Origin: CALDCK01 sp050618055
Lineage (GTDB): Bacteria > Myxococcota_A > UBA9160 > SMWR01
DNA length: 63,379 bases
Assembly: GCA_050618055.1 (NCBI GenBank)
Contig: JBNLVK010000212.1
Span: 1-63,379, forward strand
Direction: 5' to 3'
Shown piece after piece: positions 8,170 through 17,551 of the stretch. The notes beneath the pieces are model-generated. The model made no database searches. It worked only from the letters and a program-made list of their open reading frames with translations, and was not told where the DNA came from. The position numbers and the translations under genes were made by a program. Every line of letters starts with the position of its first letter. Position 1 is the stretch's first letter.

Positions 8170-9312
8170 ATGCAGCTGGTACTCACCGAAGACCAGGAAC
8201 TCCTGGCCAAGACCGCCGCCGACTTCGTGGCCGAGCGCTCGCCGGTCTCGCGCGTGCGCGAGCTGCGCGACTCGGGCGACGAAGACCGCTTCTCGCGCAA
8301 GCTCTGGAAGGAGATGGCGGAGCTGGGCTGGGTGGGCATTCCCTTCCCCGAGGCCCATGGCGGTGCCGACATGGGCCTGGCCGAGCTGGCCGTGGTGCTC
8401 GAGGCCCTGGGCCGGACGCTCGCGCCGGAGCCCTTCCTGTCGAGCGTGCTGCTCGGCGGTCAGGCCGTGCTGCGCGGCGGCAGCGACGCCCAGAAGGAGG
8501 CCTGGCTCACACCGCTGGTCGAGGGCGACAAGCTGCTGGCCCTGGCCAACCAGGAGAAGGGCAGCCGCTTCGACCTGGCCCGCGTGAGCGCGCGCGCCGA
8601 GCGATCGGGCGACGGCTGGCGGCTCTCGGGTGAGAAGACGGCAGTGCTCGACGGCGCCGCCGCCGACGCCTTCGTGGTCGCCGCCCGCAGCGCCGGCGAG
8701 CCCGGCGACGCGGACGGCATTTCGCTCTTCCTGGTGCCGCGCGACGCCGCCGGGCTCACCATCACGCCGCTCTCGCGGGTCGACTCGCGCAACGCGGCCG
8801 ACCTGACCCTCGACGGCGTCGAGGTGGGGGCGGACGCGCTGGTGGGCGCCGAGGGGCAGGGCCTGGCGCTCCTCGAGGACGTGGTCGACCGGGCCACCGT
8901 GGGCCTGTGCGCCGAGATGCTGGGATCGATGACCGAGGCCATGGAGAAGACCGTCGACTACCTGAAGCAGCGCCAGCAGTTCGGCGTGCCGATCGGCAGC
9001 TTCCAGGCCTTGAAGCACCGGGCCGCCAACCTCTTCATCGAGGTGGAGCTCTGCCGCTCGGTGGTGATGGCGGCGGCGCGCGCCGTGGACGAGGGCGACG
9101 CGGAGGCGGCCAAGCTGGTCTCGCTGGCCAAGGCCCGCTGCTCCGACACGGCGGTGCTGGTCGCCAACGAGGCGGTCCAGATGCACGGAGGCGTCGGCAT
9201 GACCGACGAGTTCGACATCGGCTTCTACATGAAGCGGGCCCGCGTGGCGGAGCTGACCTTCGGCGACTCGGCCTACCACCGCGATCGCTGGGCGCGCCTT
9301 TGCGGATACTGA
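8170..9312 (+). CDS. Acyl-CoA dehydrogenase family protein
   Basis: 380 residues from ATG 8170 (GGAGCGAGGAG upstream). The N-terminal helices begin MQLVLTEDQELLAKT. The substrate-binding loop is eroded (ANQEKGSRFDLARV in place of the usual TEPxAGSD), and the C-terminus holds VQMHGGVGMTDEFDIGFYMKRA, the normal FAD-contact region. The weaker middle motif suggests a partner subunit to the preceding dehydrogenase, as in ChsE-type steroid side-chain enzymes; that pairing is inferred from adjacency. It ends 10 bases before hemE. Confidence 0.85.
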   Translation: MQLVLTEDQELLAKTAADFVAERSPVSRVRELRDSGDEDRFSRKLWKEMAELGWVGIPFPEAHGGADMGLAELAVVLEALGRTLAPEPFLSSVLLGGQAVLRGGSDAQKEAWLTPLVEGDKLLALANQEKGSRFDLARVSARAERSGDGWRLSGEKTAVLDGAAADAFVVAARSAGEPGDADGISLFLVPRDAAGLTITPLSRVDSRNAADLTLDGVEVGADALVGAEGQGLALLEDVVDRATVGLCAEMLGSMTEAMEKTVDYLKQRQQFGVPIGSFQALKHRAANLFIEVELCRSVVMAAARAVDEGDAEAAKLVSLAKARCSDTAVLVANEAVQMHGGVGMTDEFDIGFYMKRARVAELTFGDSAYHRDRWARLCGY

Positions 9313-9322
9313 CAGGGGCGGC

Positions 9323-10369
9323 ATGAGCGAAGCGCTCACCCCGACCGAGCGGCTGCTGCGGTCGTGCCGCGGCGAGCCGGTGGATCGTCCGCCGGTCTGG
9401 CTGATGCGCCAGGCCGGCCGCTACCTGCCCGAGTACCGGCGCGTGCGCGAGGGCGTCTCCTTCTGGGAGATGTGCCGCGACGTGGACCGGGCCGTCGAGG
9501 TCTCGCTCCAGCCCATCGACCTGGTGGGCAGCGAGGCCGTGATCCTGTTCTCGGACATCTTCGTGCCGGTGCCCGGCATGGGGGTGGAGGTCGACTTCGC
9601 GCCGGGGCCGACCATCGCCGAGCCGCTGCGCAGCGCCGGGCAGATCGAGGCGCTGCGGGTGCCCGATCCGCAGGAGGACGTCCCCTACGTGTTCGAGATC
9701 ATCCGGCGCCTGCGCCGCGAGCTCGAGGCGCGCGACGTCCCGCTGCTGGGCTTCGCCGGCGCACCCTTCACCCTGGCCGCCTACCTGGTGGAGGGCGCGG
9801 GGTCCCGCAACTTCTCGACGCTCAAGCGCATGATGGTGCGCGAGCCCGACCTGCTGCGGGCGCTCCAGGCGAAGCTCACGCGCCTGGTGATGGGCTACCT
9901 GAACGCCCAGATCGCCGCCGGCGCCCAGGTGGTGCAGCTCTTCGACACCTGGGCCGGCCTGCTGGCCGAGGCCGACTACCGCGAGTGGATCCTGCCGGTG
10001 CACCAGGAGATCGCGAAGGGGCTCGACCGGGATCGGGCACCCCTCATCCTGTACGTGAACAACGGAGCCCACCTCTTCGACGCCATGCTCGAAAGCGGGG
10101 CCGACGTGCTTTCGCTCGACTGGCGCACCGACCTGGCCGCGGCCGCCGCCAAGGCGGGGGAGCGGGTGAGCCTCCAGGGCAACCTGGACCCCTGCGCCCT
10201 GGCGGCCCCACCGGACGAGATCGAGCGGCGCGTGCGCGCCATGGTGAAGGCGGCGGCGCCGGCGCGCGGCCACGTCCTGAACCTGGGCCACGGCTGCCTG
10301 CCCGAGACGCCGGTCGAGGGCGTGCGCGCCTTCACCGACGCCGCCCGCCGCATCGAGGGTCGGTCATGA
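9323..10369 (+). CDS. hemE: Uroporphyrinogen III decarboxylase
   Basis: 348 residues, normal length. It removes four acetate carboxyls from uroporphyrinogen III to give coproporphyrinogen III in the cytosol. The N-terminal signature PPVWLMRQAGRYLPEYR contains the catalytic Arg, and a conserved Asp lies in ILFSDIFVP. The LFDTWAG and GNLDPCAL segments are also standard. It is first of a haem gene run; the stop TGA overlaps the hemN ATG (ATGA). Confidence 0.95.
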   Translation: MSEALTPTERLLRSCRGEPVDRPPVWLMRQAGRYLPEYRRVREGVSFWEMCRDVDRAVEVSLQPIDLVGSEAVILFSDIFVPVPGMGVEVDFAPGPTIAEPLRSAGQIEALRVPDPQEDVPYVFEIIRRLRRELEARDVPLLGFAGAPFTLAAYLVEGAGSRNFSTLKRMMVREPDLLRALQAKLTRLVMGYLNAQIAAGAQVVQLFDTWAGLLAEADYREWILPVHQEIAKGLDRDRAPLILYVNNGAHLFDAMLESGADVLSLDWRTDLAAAAAKAGERVSLQGNLDPCALAAPPDEIERRVRAMVKAAAPARGHVLNLGHGCLPETPVEGVRAFTDAARRIEGRS

Positions 10370-11772
10370 GCGACGACGCCTTCGCCCTCGACCTCGACCG
10401 CCTGCTGGCACTGCTGCCCCGCTACGCCACCGAGGGTCCCCGCTACACCAGCTACCCGACCGCGCCGGTCTGGAGCGACGACTACGGCCCGGACGACTTC
10501 CGCGCCGACCTGGCCCACGAGGACGTGGACGCCAGCGACGGCCTGTCGCTCTACGTCCACGTCCCCTACTGCGAGAGCCTCTGCCACTTCTGCGCCTGCA
10601 ACAAGCAGATCACCACCGACCACGGGCGCGCCGGCCCCTACCTGGACGGCATCGCCCGCGAGGTCGCGGCGGTGCGCGAGGCGGTGCGCGTGCCGCGCAG
10701 CGCCACCCAGCTCCACTGGGGCGGCGGCACGCCCACCTGGCTGGCGCCGGACGAGGTGCGGCGCCTGTTCGCCACCCTGGTGGACGCCTTCCCGCTGGCG
10801 CCGGGCGCCGAGGTGTCGATCGAGGTGGATCCGCGGGTCACGACCGAGGCCCACGTGGAGGCCCTGGCCGAGTGCGGCTTCAACCGCATCAGCATGGGCG
10901 TGCAGGACTTCGACGCCACGGTCCAGCAGGCCATCCACCGCATCCAGCCCGAGGACCAGACCGCCACCCTGGTGGAGATCTCGCGCAAGGCCGGCTTCGA
11001 GAGCGTGAACTTCGACCTGATCTACGGCCTGCCGTACCAGACCGTCGAGAGCTTCTCGCGCACCCTCGAGACCCTCTTCTCCATGGGGCCCGACCGCATC
11101 GCGCTCTACTCCTACGCCCACGTCACCTGGGTGGCGAAGCAGCAGCGGGGCTTCGAGCGCAAGGATCTGCCCGACGCCGCCACCAAGCTCGAGATCATGC
11201 TGACGGCGATCCGCAGCTTCCTGGCCGAAGGCTACGTGTTCGTGGGCCTGGACCACTTCGCGCGCCCGGAAGACGAGCTGGCAACGGCACTTGCGGACCG
11301 AACCCTGCGCCGGAACTTCATGGGGCACACCACCCAGGCCGGGGTCGACCTGATCGGCTTCGGCCCCAGCTCCATCAGCGAGCTGCGCGCCAGCTACGCC
11401 CAGAACGTGCGCGACCCGGCCGGCTGGCTGGAGGCCCTGTCGGAGCACGGCCTGGCCACGCTGCGCGGCCACCGGCTGTCGGCCGACGACCGGGAGCGGC
11501 GCTGGGTGATCACCCGGATCATGTGCCACGGCGAGGTGCGGGCCGGCGAGTTCGAGGAGACCTTCGGCCGCTCCTTCCGCCAGGCCTACGCCGGCGAGCT
11601 GGCCGAGCTGGCGAAGCCGGCCGACGACGGGCTGGTGGAGATCGCGGACGACGGCTCGCTGCGGGTGACCCCGGCCGGGCGCCTGCTGGTGCGCAACCTG
11701 GCCATGCCCTTCGACGCCTACCTGGCCCGCCAGCGCGAGAGCGGCGAGCGGATGTTCAGCAAGACCGTATGA
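10366..11772 (+). CDS. hemN: Oxygen-independent coproporphyrinogen III oxidase
   Basis: 468 residues. Radical-SAM enzyme that oxidatively decarboxylates coproporphyrinogen III to protoporphyrinogen IX without O2. The cluster motif is CESLCHFCAC (C-x3-C-x2-C plus the extra Cys of HemN), preceded by YTSYPTAPVW, the HemN N-terminal signature. The SAM-site GGGTPTWL and the C-terminal HemN domain (RRNFMGHTTQ, ELRASYAQN) are present, which separates it from HemW. It overlaps hemE and hemY by 4 bases each. Confidence 0.93.
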   Translation: MSDDAFALDLDRLLALLPRYATEGPRYTSYPTAPVWSDDYGPDDFRADLAHEDVDASDGLSLYVHVPYCESLCHFCACNKQITTDHGRAGPYLDGIAREVAAVREAVRVPRSATQLHWGGGTPTWLAPDEVRRLFATLVDAFPLAPGAEVSIEVDPRVTTEAHVEALAECGFNRISMGVQDFDATVQQAIHRIQPEDQTATLVEISRKAGFESVNFDLIYGLPYQTVESFSRTLETLFSMGPDRIALYSYAHVTWVAKQQRGFERKDLPDAATKLEIMLTAIRSFLAEGYVFVGLDHFARPEDELATALADRTLRRNFMGHTTQAGVDLIGFGPSSISELRASYAQNVRDPAGWLEALSEHGLATLRGHRLSADDRERRWVITRIMCHGEVRAGEFEETFGRSFRQAYAGELAELAKPADDGLVEIADDGSLRVTPAGRLLVRNLAMPFDAYLARQRESGERMFSKTV

Positions 11773-13127
11773 CCGGCGCGGCCCGCGTGGACGCGGTGGT
11801 CGTCGGGGCCGGCATCGCCGGACTCGCCGCCGCGCTGGAGCTCCAGTCGGCGGGCAACGAGGTCACGGTCATCGATCCCTCGGACCGGCCCGGCGGCGTC
11901 ATGCGCACCGACCACGTGCACGGCTTCGTGGTGGAGCGGGGTCCGAACACGACGCTGGTGAAGGCGCCCATGCGCGCCTTCCTGGAGCAGCGCCGGCTCG
12001 ACGAGCACCTGGTCCGTGCCGAGCCGGCCAGCCGCCTGCGCTTCGTGCTGCGCCAGGGGGAGCTGGTGCCGGTGCCGATGTCGCCGCTGGCCCTGGCCAC
12101 CACGTCGCTGCTGTCGCTGGGCGGCAAGCTGCGCACGCTGGGCGAGCCGTTCATCCGGCGCAACCGCGGCGACGAGGAGTCGGTGGCCGAGTTCCTGGGG
12201 CGCCGCCTGGGCCGCGAGGTGGTGACCGGCATGGTCGGTCCGTTCCTCACCGGCGTGTACGCCGGCGACGAGACCCAGCTCGGCGCGCGGGCGGTCTTCC
12301 CGGGACTGGTGGAGGCCGAGGACCGCTTCGGCTCGCTGCTGCTCGGCGGCGTGGGCTCGCTGTTCGCCCGGCGCGAGAAGGGCCTGCGCGGATCCTTCTC
12401 GGCGACGGCCGGCTTCGGTCCGTTCGCGCGCACGCTGGCCGACCAGCTGGCCGAGCCGCCGGCGCTGGGCAGCCGCGTGGTGGGCCTGGCGCGGGCGGAC
12501 GGTCGCTACCGGGTGGACGTCACCAGCGCCAGCGGCGACGTGGCGCTCGATGCCGCGCGAGTGGTGGTGGCGACGCCGGCCCCCGAGGCCGCCCAGCTGC
12601 TGCGCGGCGTGGACGCCGACGTGGGGGTGGCCCTCGAGCAGCTGCGCTACGCGCCGATCGCCACGGTGCCGCTGGGCGTCGCGCGCCAGGACCTGCGCGA
12701 GCCGGTGCGCGGCTTCGGCTTCCTGGTGCCGCAGCAGGAGGAGCGCGCGCTGCTCGGGTGTCTGTTCATGAGCCAGCTCTTCCCCGGACGCGCGCCCGAG
12801 GGCTTCGAGCTGCTCCACTGCATGCTGGGCGGCGTGCGCTGGCCCGACGCGCTGGGCGTCGGCGACGAGGGCCTGGTGGAGCGTGCGCTCTCCGACGTCG
12901 ACGCGGTGCTCGGACTGAAGGGCCAGGCCCAGAGCCTGGGCGTGGGCCGCTGGGAGCGGGCCATTCCCCAGCCCGGTCGCGAGCACCCGGCGCGCATGCG
13001 CTGGGTCGAGCAGCGGCTGGCCGAGCAGGCGCCGGGCCTGGCGCTGGCCGGCGCCTACGTGGCCGGCGTCTCGGTCGCCGACTCGCTGGCCTCGGGCCTG
13101 GCGGCGGCGGAGCGGCTGGCCTCCTAG
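11769..13127 (+). CDS. hemY: Protoporphyrinogen oxidase, HemY-type flavoprotein
   Basis: 452 residues starting ATG 11769 in an ATGA overlap. The dinucleotide-binding motif VVGAGIAGLAAALELQ and the GGVMRT segment mark a FAD amine-oxidase fold; the C-terminal ALAGAYVAGVSVADSLASG is the HemY FAD-binding end. It oxidises protoporphyrinogen IX to protoporphyrin IX, normally with O2. With hemE, hemN and the convergent hemH it covers the path from uroporphyrinogen to haem. The symbol hemG is used for the same protein in some genomes. Confidence 0.9.
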   Translation: MTGAARVDAVVVGAGIAGLAAALELQSAGNEVTVIDPSDRPGGVMRTDHVHGFVVERGPNTTLVKAPMRAFLEQRRLDEHLVRAEPASRLRFVLRQGELVPVPMSPLALATTSLLSLGGKLRTLGEPFIRRNRGDEESVAEFLGRRLGREVVTGMVGPFLTGVYAGDETQLGARAVFPGLVEAEDRFGSLLLGGVGSLFARREKGLRGSFSATAGFGPFARTLADQLAEPPALGSRVVGLARADGRYRVDVTSASGDVALDAARVVVATPAPEAAQLLRGVDADVGVALEQLRYAPIATVPLGVARQDLREPVRGFGFLVPQQEERALLGCLFMSQLFPGRAPEGFELLHCMLGGVRWPDALGVGDEGLVERALSDVDAVLGLKGQAQSLGVGRWERAIPQPGREHPARMRWVEQRLAEQAPGLALAGAYVAGVSVADSLASGLAAAERLAS

Positions 13128-14155
13128 GCAGCCGTTCCCTGGGCCGCGCGGACCGTGTCGGCCACCGCGGCCACCCAGGTGGGGTGGGCGTTGGGGCAGG
13201 GGACCAGGCAGAGCTCCTCGCCGCCCAGCTCGTGCCACTGCTCGCGGGCCCGGATGCCGATCTCCTCGAGGGTCTCCAGGCAGTCGGCCACGAAGGCGGG
13301 GCACAGCACGGCCAGCCGCTTCACCCCCTGCGCGGCCAGCTCCGGCAGCACCTCGTCGGTGAAGGGACGGATCCAGGGCGTGCGCCCCAGCCGCGACTGG
13401 AACGAGAGCGAGGAGCGCTCGGGCGACAGGTCGAGGGCGGCGCGCAGCGCGCGCGTGGTGGCGAAGCAGTGGGCCCGGTAGCAGCGGGCGTTGGCCGGGC
13501 CGATGGCGTCGCAGCAGTCGTCGCTCGCCAGGCAGTGGCTGCCGGTGGGGTCGAGGGCGCGGACCTGGCGCTCGGGCAGGCCGTGGTAGCTCAGCAGCAC
13601 GTGGTCCGGGCGGAAGGCCTCGAGCGCGGGTCGGGCCAGGTCGGCGAAGGCGCGGATGAACCCGGGCGCTTCGTAGAAGTCGCCCAGGAGGCGTAGCGGC
13701 GGGGGGTTGCGGCGCTTTGCGAGGATCTCCTCGATGCGCGCCACCGCCGACCCGGTGGCCGCCTCGGCGTACTGGGGGAACAGCGGCCAGGCCAGGATCC
13801 GGGAGACGCCGGCTTCGACGAGCGCGTCCAGGCCGCTCTCGATGGAGGGGTTGCCGTAGCGCATGCCCAGCTCCACCCGGTAGCCGTCGCCCAGCGCCTC
13901 GCGCACGCCGTCGCGCAGCGCCAGCGAGTGCACCAGCAGGGGCGAGCCGGCCTCGGTCCAGACCTTCGCGTAGGCGGCGGCCGAGGCGCGGGGGCGCGTG
14001 CGCAGGATCACGCCGTGCAGCAGCAGCCAGCGCCCGATCGGGTTCATGTCGAGCACGCGCGGGTCGGACAGGAACTCGGCCAGGTAGCGGCGCACCTCGC
14101 GCGGACGCGGCGCGTCCGGCGTGCCCAGGTTCACCAGCAGCACGCCCGTCGTCAT
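13124..14155 (-). CDS. hemH: Ferrochelatase
   Basis: 343 residues from ATG 14155. It inserts Fe2+ into protoporphyrin IX (or coproporphyrin). It begins with GVLLVNLGTPDAP, the ferrochelatase opening; the catalytic His is in LLSYHGLPERQ, and the conserved Glu in the CPAFVADCLETLEEIG signature. A Cys-rich segment (CLASDDCCDA to CYRAHC) lies after the His motif. It is coupled to the upstream pcs gene by an ATGA overlap and meets hemY tail to tail with a 4-base overlap. Confidence 0.93.
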   Translation of the reverse strand: MTTGVLLVNLGTPDAPRPREVRRYLAEFLSDPRVLDMNPIGRWLLLHGVILRTRPRASAAAYAKVWTEAGSPLLVHSLALRDGVREALGDGYRVELGMRYGNPSIESGLDALVEAGVSRILAWPLFPQYAEAATGSAVARIEEILAKRRNPPPLRLLGDFYEAPGFIRAFADLARPALEAFRPDHVLLSYHGLPERQVRALDPTGSHCLASDDCCDAIGPANARCYRAHCFATTRALRAALDLSPERSSLSFQSRLGRTPWIRPFTDEVLPELAAQGVKRLAVLCPAFVADCLETLEEIGIRAREQWHELGGEELCLVPCPNAHPTWVAAVADTVRAAQGTAA

Positions 14156-14871
14156 GCGCGCAGACCGAACCAGTCGCCCAGCCAGGCCGAGACGCCGACG
14201 TAGTAGGCGGGGAAGAGCAGCGACACCTCGACGAAGGGGAAGGCCGCGTCGCGGAGGGCGGGGAAGAAGATCGGCGTCACCAGCAGCGCTCCCCAGCCGC
14301 AGGCGAGCCACAGGGTGGGTCCGCGCACGACGCGCAGCTTCGACGGGTAGATGTATTTCAGCGGCACGAAGACGGCGAGGGCGAAGAAGTGGACCCAGGC
14401 TGTAGCCGCCCACGGCGACAGGTCGAGCAGCCAGATGTAGATGGCCACCACGTTCCAGTAGCTGGGCCAGCCCAGGAAGAAGTCGTCGTCGGTCTTGGCG
14501 TCCCGCTGGGAGAAGCCGTAGGCGCTGGCCAGCACCGGGGCCACGGCGAAGATCCAGTGGGGCAGGGCCCCCAGGGCCAGCAGGAAGACCACCGGCACGA
14601 TCACGTAGTTCAGGTAGTCGACGATGTCGTCGAGGCGGCGGCCGTCGATGCCGGGCACCGCCTCGGCCACCCCGACCCGGCGCGCCAGGGTGCCGTCCAC
14701 CGAGTCGACCACCAGCGCGGCCAGCATCAGCAGCGAGGCCAGGCCGAAGCCGCCCCGGTGGACCGCGTGCAGGGCGACCGCGGCCAGCACGGCGCCGCTG
14801 GCCGTGAACAGGTGGACCCCCCAGGCGAGGAGCACCCGATGGGACGGGCTGGAATCGGCGCGGTTCACCAT
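14152..14871 (-). CDS. pcs: Phosphatidylcholine synthase (CDP-alcohol phosphatidyltransferase family)
   Basis: 239 residues, the usual Pcs length, with about seven membrane segments. The CDP-alcohol phosphatidyltransferase motif is present as DGTLARR, then GRRLDDIVDYLNYV (D-G-x2-A-R ... G-x3-D-x3-D), and the LDDIVDYLNYVIVPV stretch is characteristic of Pcs, which condenses CDP-diacylglycerol with choline. The gene is upstream of hemH on the same strand. A different alcohol acceptor is possible. Confidence 0.85.
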   Translation of the reverse strand: MVNRADSSPSHRVLLAWGVHLFTASGAVLAAVALHAVHRGGFGLASLLMLAALVVDSVDGTLARRVGVAEAVPGIDGRRLDDIVDYLNYVIVPVVFLLALGALPHWIFAVAPVLASAYGFSQRDAKTDDDFFLGWPSYWNVVAIYIWLLDLSPWAATAWVHFFALAVFVPLKYIYPSKLRVVRGPTLWLACGWGALLVTPIFFPALRDAAFPFVEVSLLFPAYYVGVSAWLGDWFGLRA

Positions 14872-14938
14872 GCGTGCGGGGAGGGCGAAGGGCGGGAGGG
14901 GGACCGGTGAAGGATACCAGAGCCCCGCTATCCTCCGG

Positions 14939-14944
14939 TTTCGG
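14939..14944 (+). promoter_or_regulatory. Possible -10 element before nuoB
   Basis: TATCCT lies in a CCCCGCTATCCTCCGG context about 35 bases before the nuoB ATG. No convincing -35 is visible. A similar GGCTATCCTGCA lies before the acyl-CoA dehydrogenase pair near 6885-6892. Confidence 0.25.
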
Positions 14945-14978
14945 CGCCGCGCGGGCGCCGCCGTGGGAGAGGCGAGGC

Positions 14979-15578
14979 ATGCACAAGGTCCTGAAGAACC
15001 CCAAGACGCGCGAGGAGATCGAGAGCGAGGCCAGTCGCCGCGCGGTCGAGTTCCTGCGGCAGGGGGGCGACTCCTTCCTCACCACGAACGTCGACGCCCT
15101 GTTCAACTGGGGCCGCAAGTACTCGATGTTCCTCTACCCCTTCGTGACCGCCTGCTGCGGCATGGAGTTCATGTCGGTGGCGGGCCCGCGCTACGACATC
15201 GACCGGTTCGGCTGCGCGCTGCCCCGCTTCTCGCCCCGCCAGTCCGACCTGCTGATGGTGGTCGGCACCATCACCCACCGGCAGGCGCCGATCCTGAAGA
15301 AGGTCTACGACCAGATCGCCGAGCCCAAGTGGGTGGTGGCCTTCGGCGCCTGCACCTGCTCCGGCGGTCCGTACAACAACTACGCCACCGTCCAGGGCAT
15401 CGACACGATCATCCCGGTGGACATCTACATCCCCGGCTGCCCGCCCCGACCCGAGGCGGTGCTCGACGGGCTGATCAAGCTCCAGGCGCGCGTGCAGAAC
15501 GAGCGCGTGCCCGCCGAAGGGCGTCACGTCGAGACCCGCGACCTGTCTCTGCCGGTGATCGAGAAGCCGGTCGCCTGA
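14979..15578 (+). CDS. nuoB: NADH-quinone oxidoreductase subunit B
   Basis: 199 residues from ATG 14979. Complex I subunit carrying cluster N2, the last electron carrier before quinone. Ligand cysteines are visible as TACCGMEF, the CTCSGG segment and PGCPPRPEA. It sits without nuoA, followed by an E2 gene with a TGATG overlap, while nuoI-C-D come two genes later, so the complex I genes are dispersed. Confidence 0.95.
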   Translation: MHKVLKNPKTREEIESEASRRAVEFLRQGGDSFLTTNVDALFNWGRKYSMFLYPFVTACCGMEFMSVAGPRYDIDRFGCALPRFSPRQSDLLMVVGTITHRQAPILKKVYDQIAEPKWVVAFGACTCSGGPYNNYATVQGIDTIIPVDIYIPGCPPRPEAVLDGLIKLQARVQNERVPAEGRHVETRDLSLPVIEKPVA

Positions 15579-16816
15579 TGTCGGTCGCGGTCGAGCTGCC
15601 GGCCCTGGGCGAGAGCGTTCTCGAGGGCACCGTCTCGCGCTGGCTCGTGAAGGAAGGCGACACGGTCGAGCAGGACCAGCCGCTCGTCGAGGTCACCACC
15701 GACAAGGTGGACGCCGAGATCCCGAGCCCGGCTGCCGGCGTCGTCGAGGCGCTGCTGGCGAGCGAGGGCGACGTCGTCGAGGTGGGCGCCGTGCTGGCGC
15801 GCATCGCGACCGACGGCGAGGCCCGGGCGGCGAAGCCGGCCGCTGCCGCGTCGCCGTCGAAGGCCGAGGCCTCGACGCCGTCGCCCACCCCGCTGGCCCG
15901 CCGCGCGGCCGAGGCCGGCGGTGTCGATCTCTCCGGCGTGGCGGGCAGCGGCGCCCACGGCCGGGTGGTCGAGGCCGACGTGAAGGGCGCGACCGCGGCC
16001 AGGGCGCCGTCGGCGCCCGCTTCCGCTCCCGCCCCCCGTCCCGCGCCCGCCGCGGCGCCGCGTCCCGCCGCCAAGGAGGCCCCGCGGCCCGCCTACATGG
16101 ACTACCACCTCCAGCCCGGCGACGAGGTCATTCCCATGACCCCGCTGCGCAAGCTGGTGGCCGAGCACATGGTCACGTCCAAGCGGGTGAGCCCGCACGT
16201 GGGCACGGTGGCCGAGATCGACATGTCCGGCGTGGTGAAGGTGCGCAACGCCCAGAAGCGCGCCTTTCAGGAGGCCAACGGCTTCGGCCTCTCCTTCCTG
16301 CCCTTCATCGTGCACGCCGCGGTGCGGGCGCTGCGCGAGTACCCGCGGCTCAACGCCTCGGTGGTGGAAGACGCCATCATCGAGAAGAAGGACATCCACA
16401 TGGGCATCGCGGTCGAGACCGAGAAGGGTCTCGTCGTGCCCGTGGTGCGCCACGCCGATCGCCTCTCGCTGGCCGGACTGGCCCAGGCGGTCGAGGACCT
16501 GGCCAACCGCGCCCGCAGCAAGAAGCTCTCGCCCGACGAGCTGAAGGGCGGCTCCTTCACGCTCAGCAACCCGGGCCGCCACGGCAACCTCTACGGCTTC
16601 GCCATCATCAACCAGCCCCAGGTGGGCATCCTGCGCATGGGCGAGATCGTGAAGCGGCCGGTGGTGCGGACCGTGGAGGGAGAGGACGCCATCGTGATCC
16701 GGCCGATCATGCACCTGTCACTGTCCTACGATCACCGCGCCGTCGACGGCGCCCCCGCCAACGGCTTCCTCCACCGGATCCGCGAGCTGCTCGAGGAAGC
16801 GGAATTCGATCTCTGA
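15578..16816 (+). CDS. 2-oxo acid dehydrogenase E2 component (lipoyl acyltransferase)
   Basis: 412 residues. Domains in order: a lipoyl domain (residues 1-80, lipoyl Lys in EVTTDKVDAEIPSP), a flexible Ala/Pro-rich linker, the peripheral subunit-binding domain (about 105-140, TPLARRAAEAGGVDLSGV), a second Ala/Pro linker, and the catalytic core with the active-site SYDHRAVDGA near the end. It transfers an acyl group from lipoate to CoA. It could be the 2-oxoglutarate (odhB) or branched-chain (bkdB) enzyme; the E1 and E3 genes are not here. lipB, needed for its lipoylation, follows directly. Confidence 0.88.
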   Translation: MSVAVELPALGESVLEGTVSRWLVKEGDTVEQDQPLVEVTTDKVDAEIPSPAAGVVEALLASEGDVVEVGAVLARIATDGEARAAKPAAAASPSKAEASTPSPTPLARRAAEAGGVDLSGVAGSGAHGRVVEADVKGATAARAPSAPASAPAPRPAPAAAPRPAAKEAPRPAYMDYHLQPGDEVIPMTPLRKLVAEHMVTSKRVSPHVGTVAEIDMSGVVKVRNAQKRAFQEANGFGLSFLPFIVHAAVRALREYPRLNASVVEDAIIEKKDIHMGIAVETEKGLVVPVVRHADRLSLAGLAQAVEDLANRARSKKLSPDELKGGSFTLSNPGRHGNLYGFAIINQPQVGILRMGEIVKRPVVRTVEGEDAIVIRPIMHLSLSYDHRAVDGAPANGFLHRIRELLEEAEFDL

Positions 16817-16817
16817 G

Positions 16818-17486
16818 GTGGGCCACCCGGTCGAGGTGATCGAGCTCGGGCTGGTCCCCTACGCCGAGGGGCTCGACCTCCAGGAACGGGCGATCGAGGA
16901 GCGGCGCGCCGGCGACCGCGGCGACGTGCTGTTCCTGCTGGAGCACCCGCCGGTGGTGACCCTCGGCCGCGGCTCGCGTCCCGAGAACCTGCTGGTGTCC
17001 CGCGAGGAGCTGGCCGCCCGGGGCGTCGGGCTGTTCGAGGCCCGGCGCGGCGGGGACGTCACCTACCACGCCCCGGGCCAGCTGGTGGGCTACCCGGTGC
17101 TCGACCTCGAGGCGCGCGGCCAGCCCGACCTGCACGCCCACCTGCGCCGGCTCGAGGCGGTGCTGTGCGACGCGCTGCGCAGCCTCGGCGTGCCGCCCCG
17201 CACGGTCCCCGGACGCACCGGCGTGTTCGTCGACGACCCGGAGCCGGCGGCCGCGCCCCGCAAGATCGCGTCGATCGGGGTCGGCGCCCGGGGCTGGGTC
17301 ACCTCCCACGGCTTCGCCCTCAACGTCGACCTCGACCTCGCCGGCTTCGGCTGCATCGTTCCCTGCGGGCTGGACGACGTGGCGATGACCTCGGTCGTGG
17401 CGGAGCTGGGGTCCGACGCGCGGCCCGACCTGCCGGCGCGCACCCGGGCCGCGGTCCGAAGCGCGTTCGCACGCCATTTCGGTTGA
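16818..17486 (+). CDS. lipB: Octanoyl-[ACP]:protein N-octanoyltransferase
   Basis: 222 residues, GTG start one base after the E2 stop. It moves octanoate from ACP to lipoyl domains, the first step of lipoate assembly. Signatures: RGGDVTYHAPGQLVGYPV, the RKIASIG acyl-Lys region (catalytic Lys) and the SHGFALNV and CGLDDVAMTS segments (catalytic Cys in PCG). Its position next to the E2 gene fits substrate supply. Confidence 0.93.
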   Translation: MGHPVEVIELGLVPYAEGLDLQERAIEERRAGDRGDVLFLLEHPPVVTLGRGSRPENLLVSREELAARGVGLFEARRGGDVTYHAPGQLVGYPVLDLEARGQPDLHAHLRRLEAVLCDALRSLGVPPRTVPGRTGVFVDDPEPAAAPRKIASIGVGARGWVTSHGFALNVDLDLAGFGCIVPCGLDDVAMTSVVAELGSDARPDLPARTRAAVRSAFARHFG

Positions 17487-17538
17487 GAATCCGGCTGGAT
17501 GGCCCGGCGGCCGTCTGGAAGCTTCGGCGAGCTGCACC

Positions 17539-17544
17539 TATAGT
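17539..17544 (+). promoter_or_regulatory. Possible -10 element giving a near-leaderless nuoI transcript
   Basis: TATAGT lies 7 bases before the nuoI ATG (17552), with only a weak CTGGAA-like -35 about 17-18 bases upstream. If used, the transcript would start at or next to the ATG. Confidence 0.25.
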
Positions 17545-17551
17545 CCCGCCC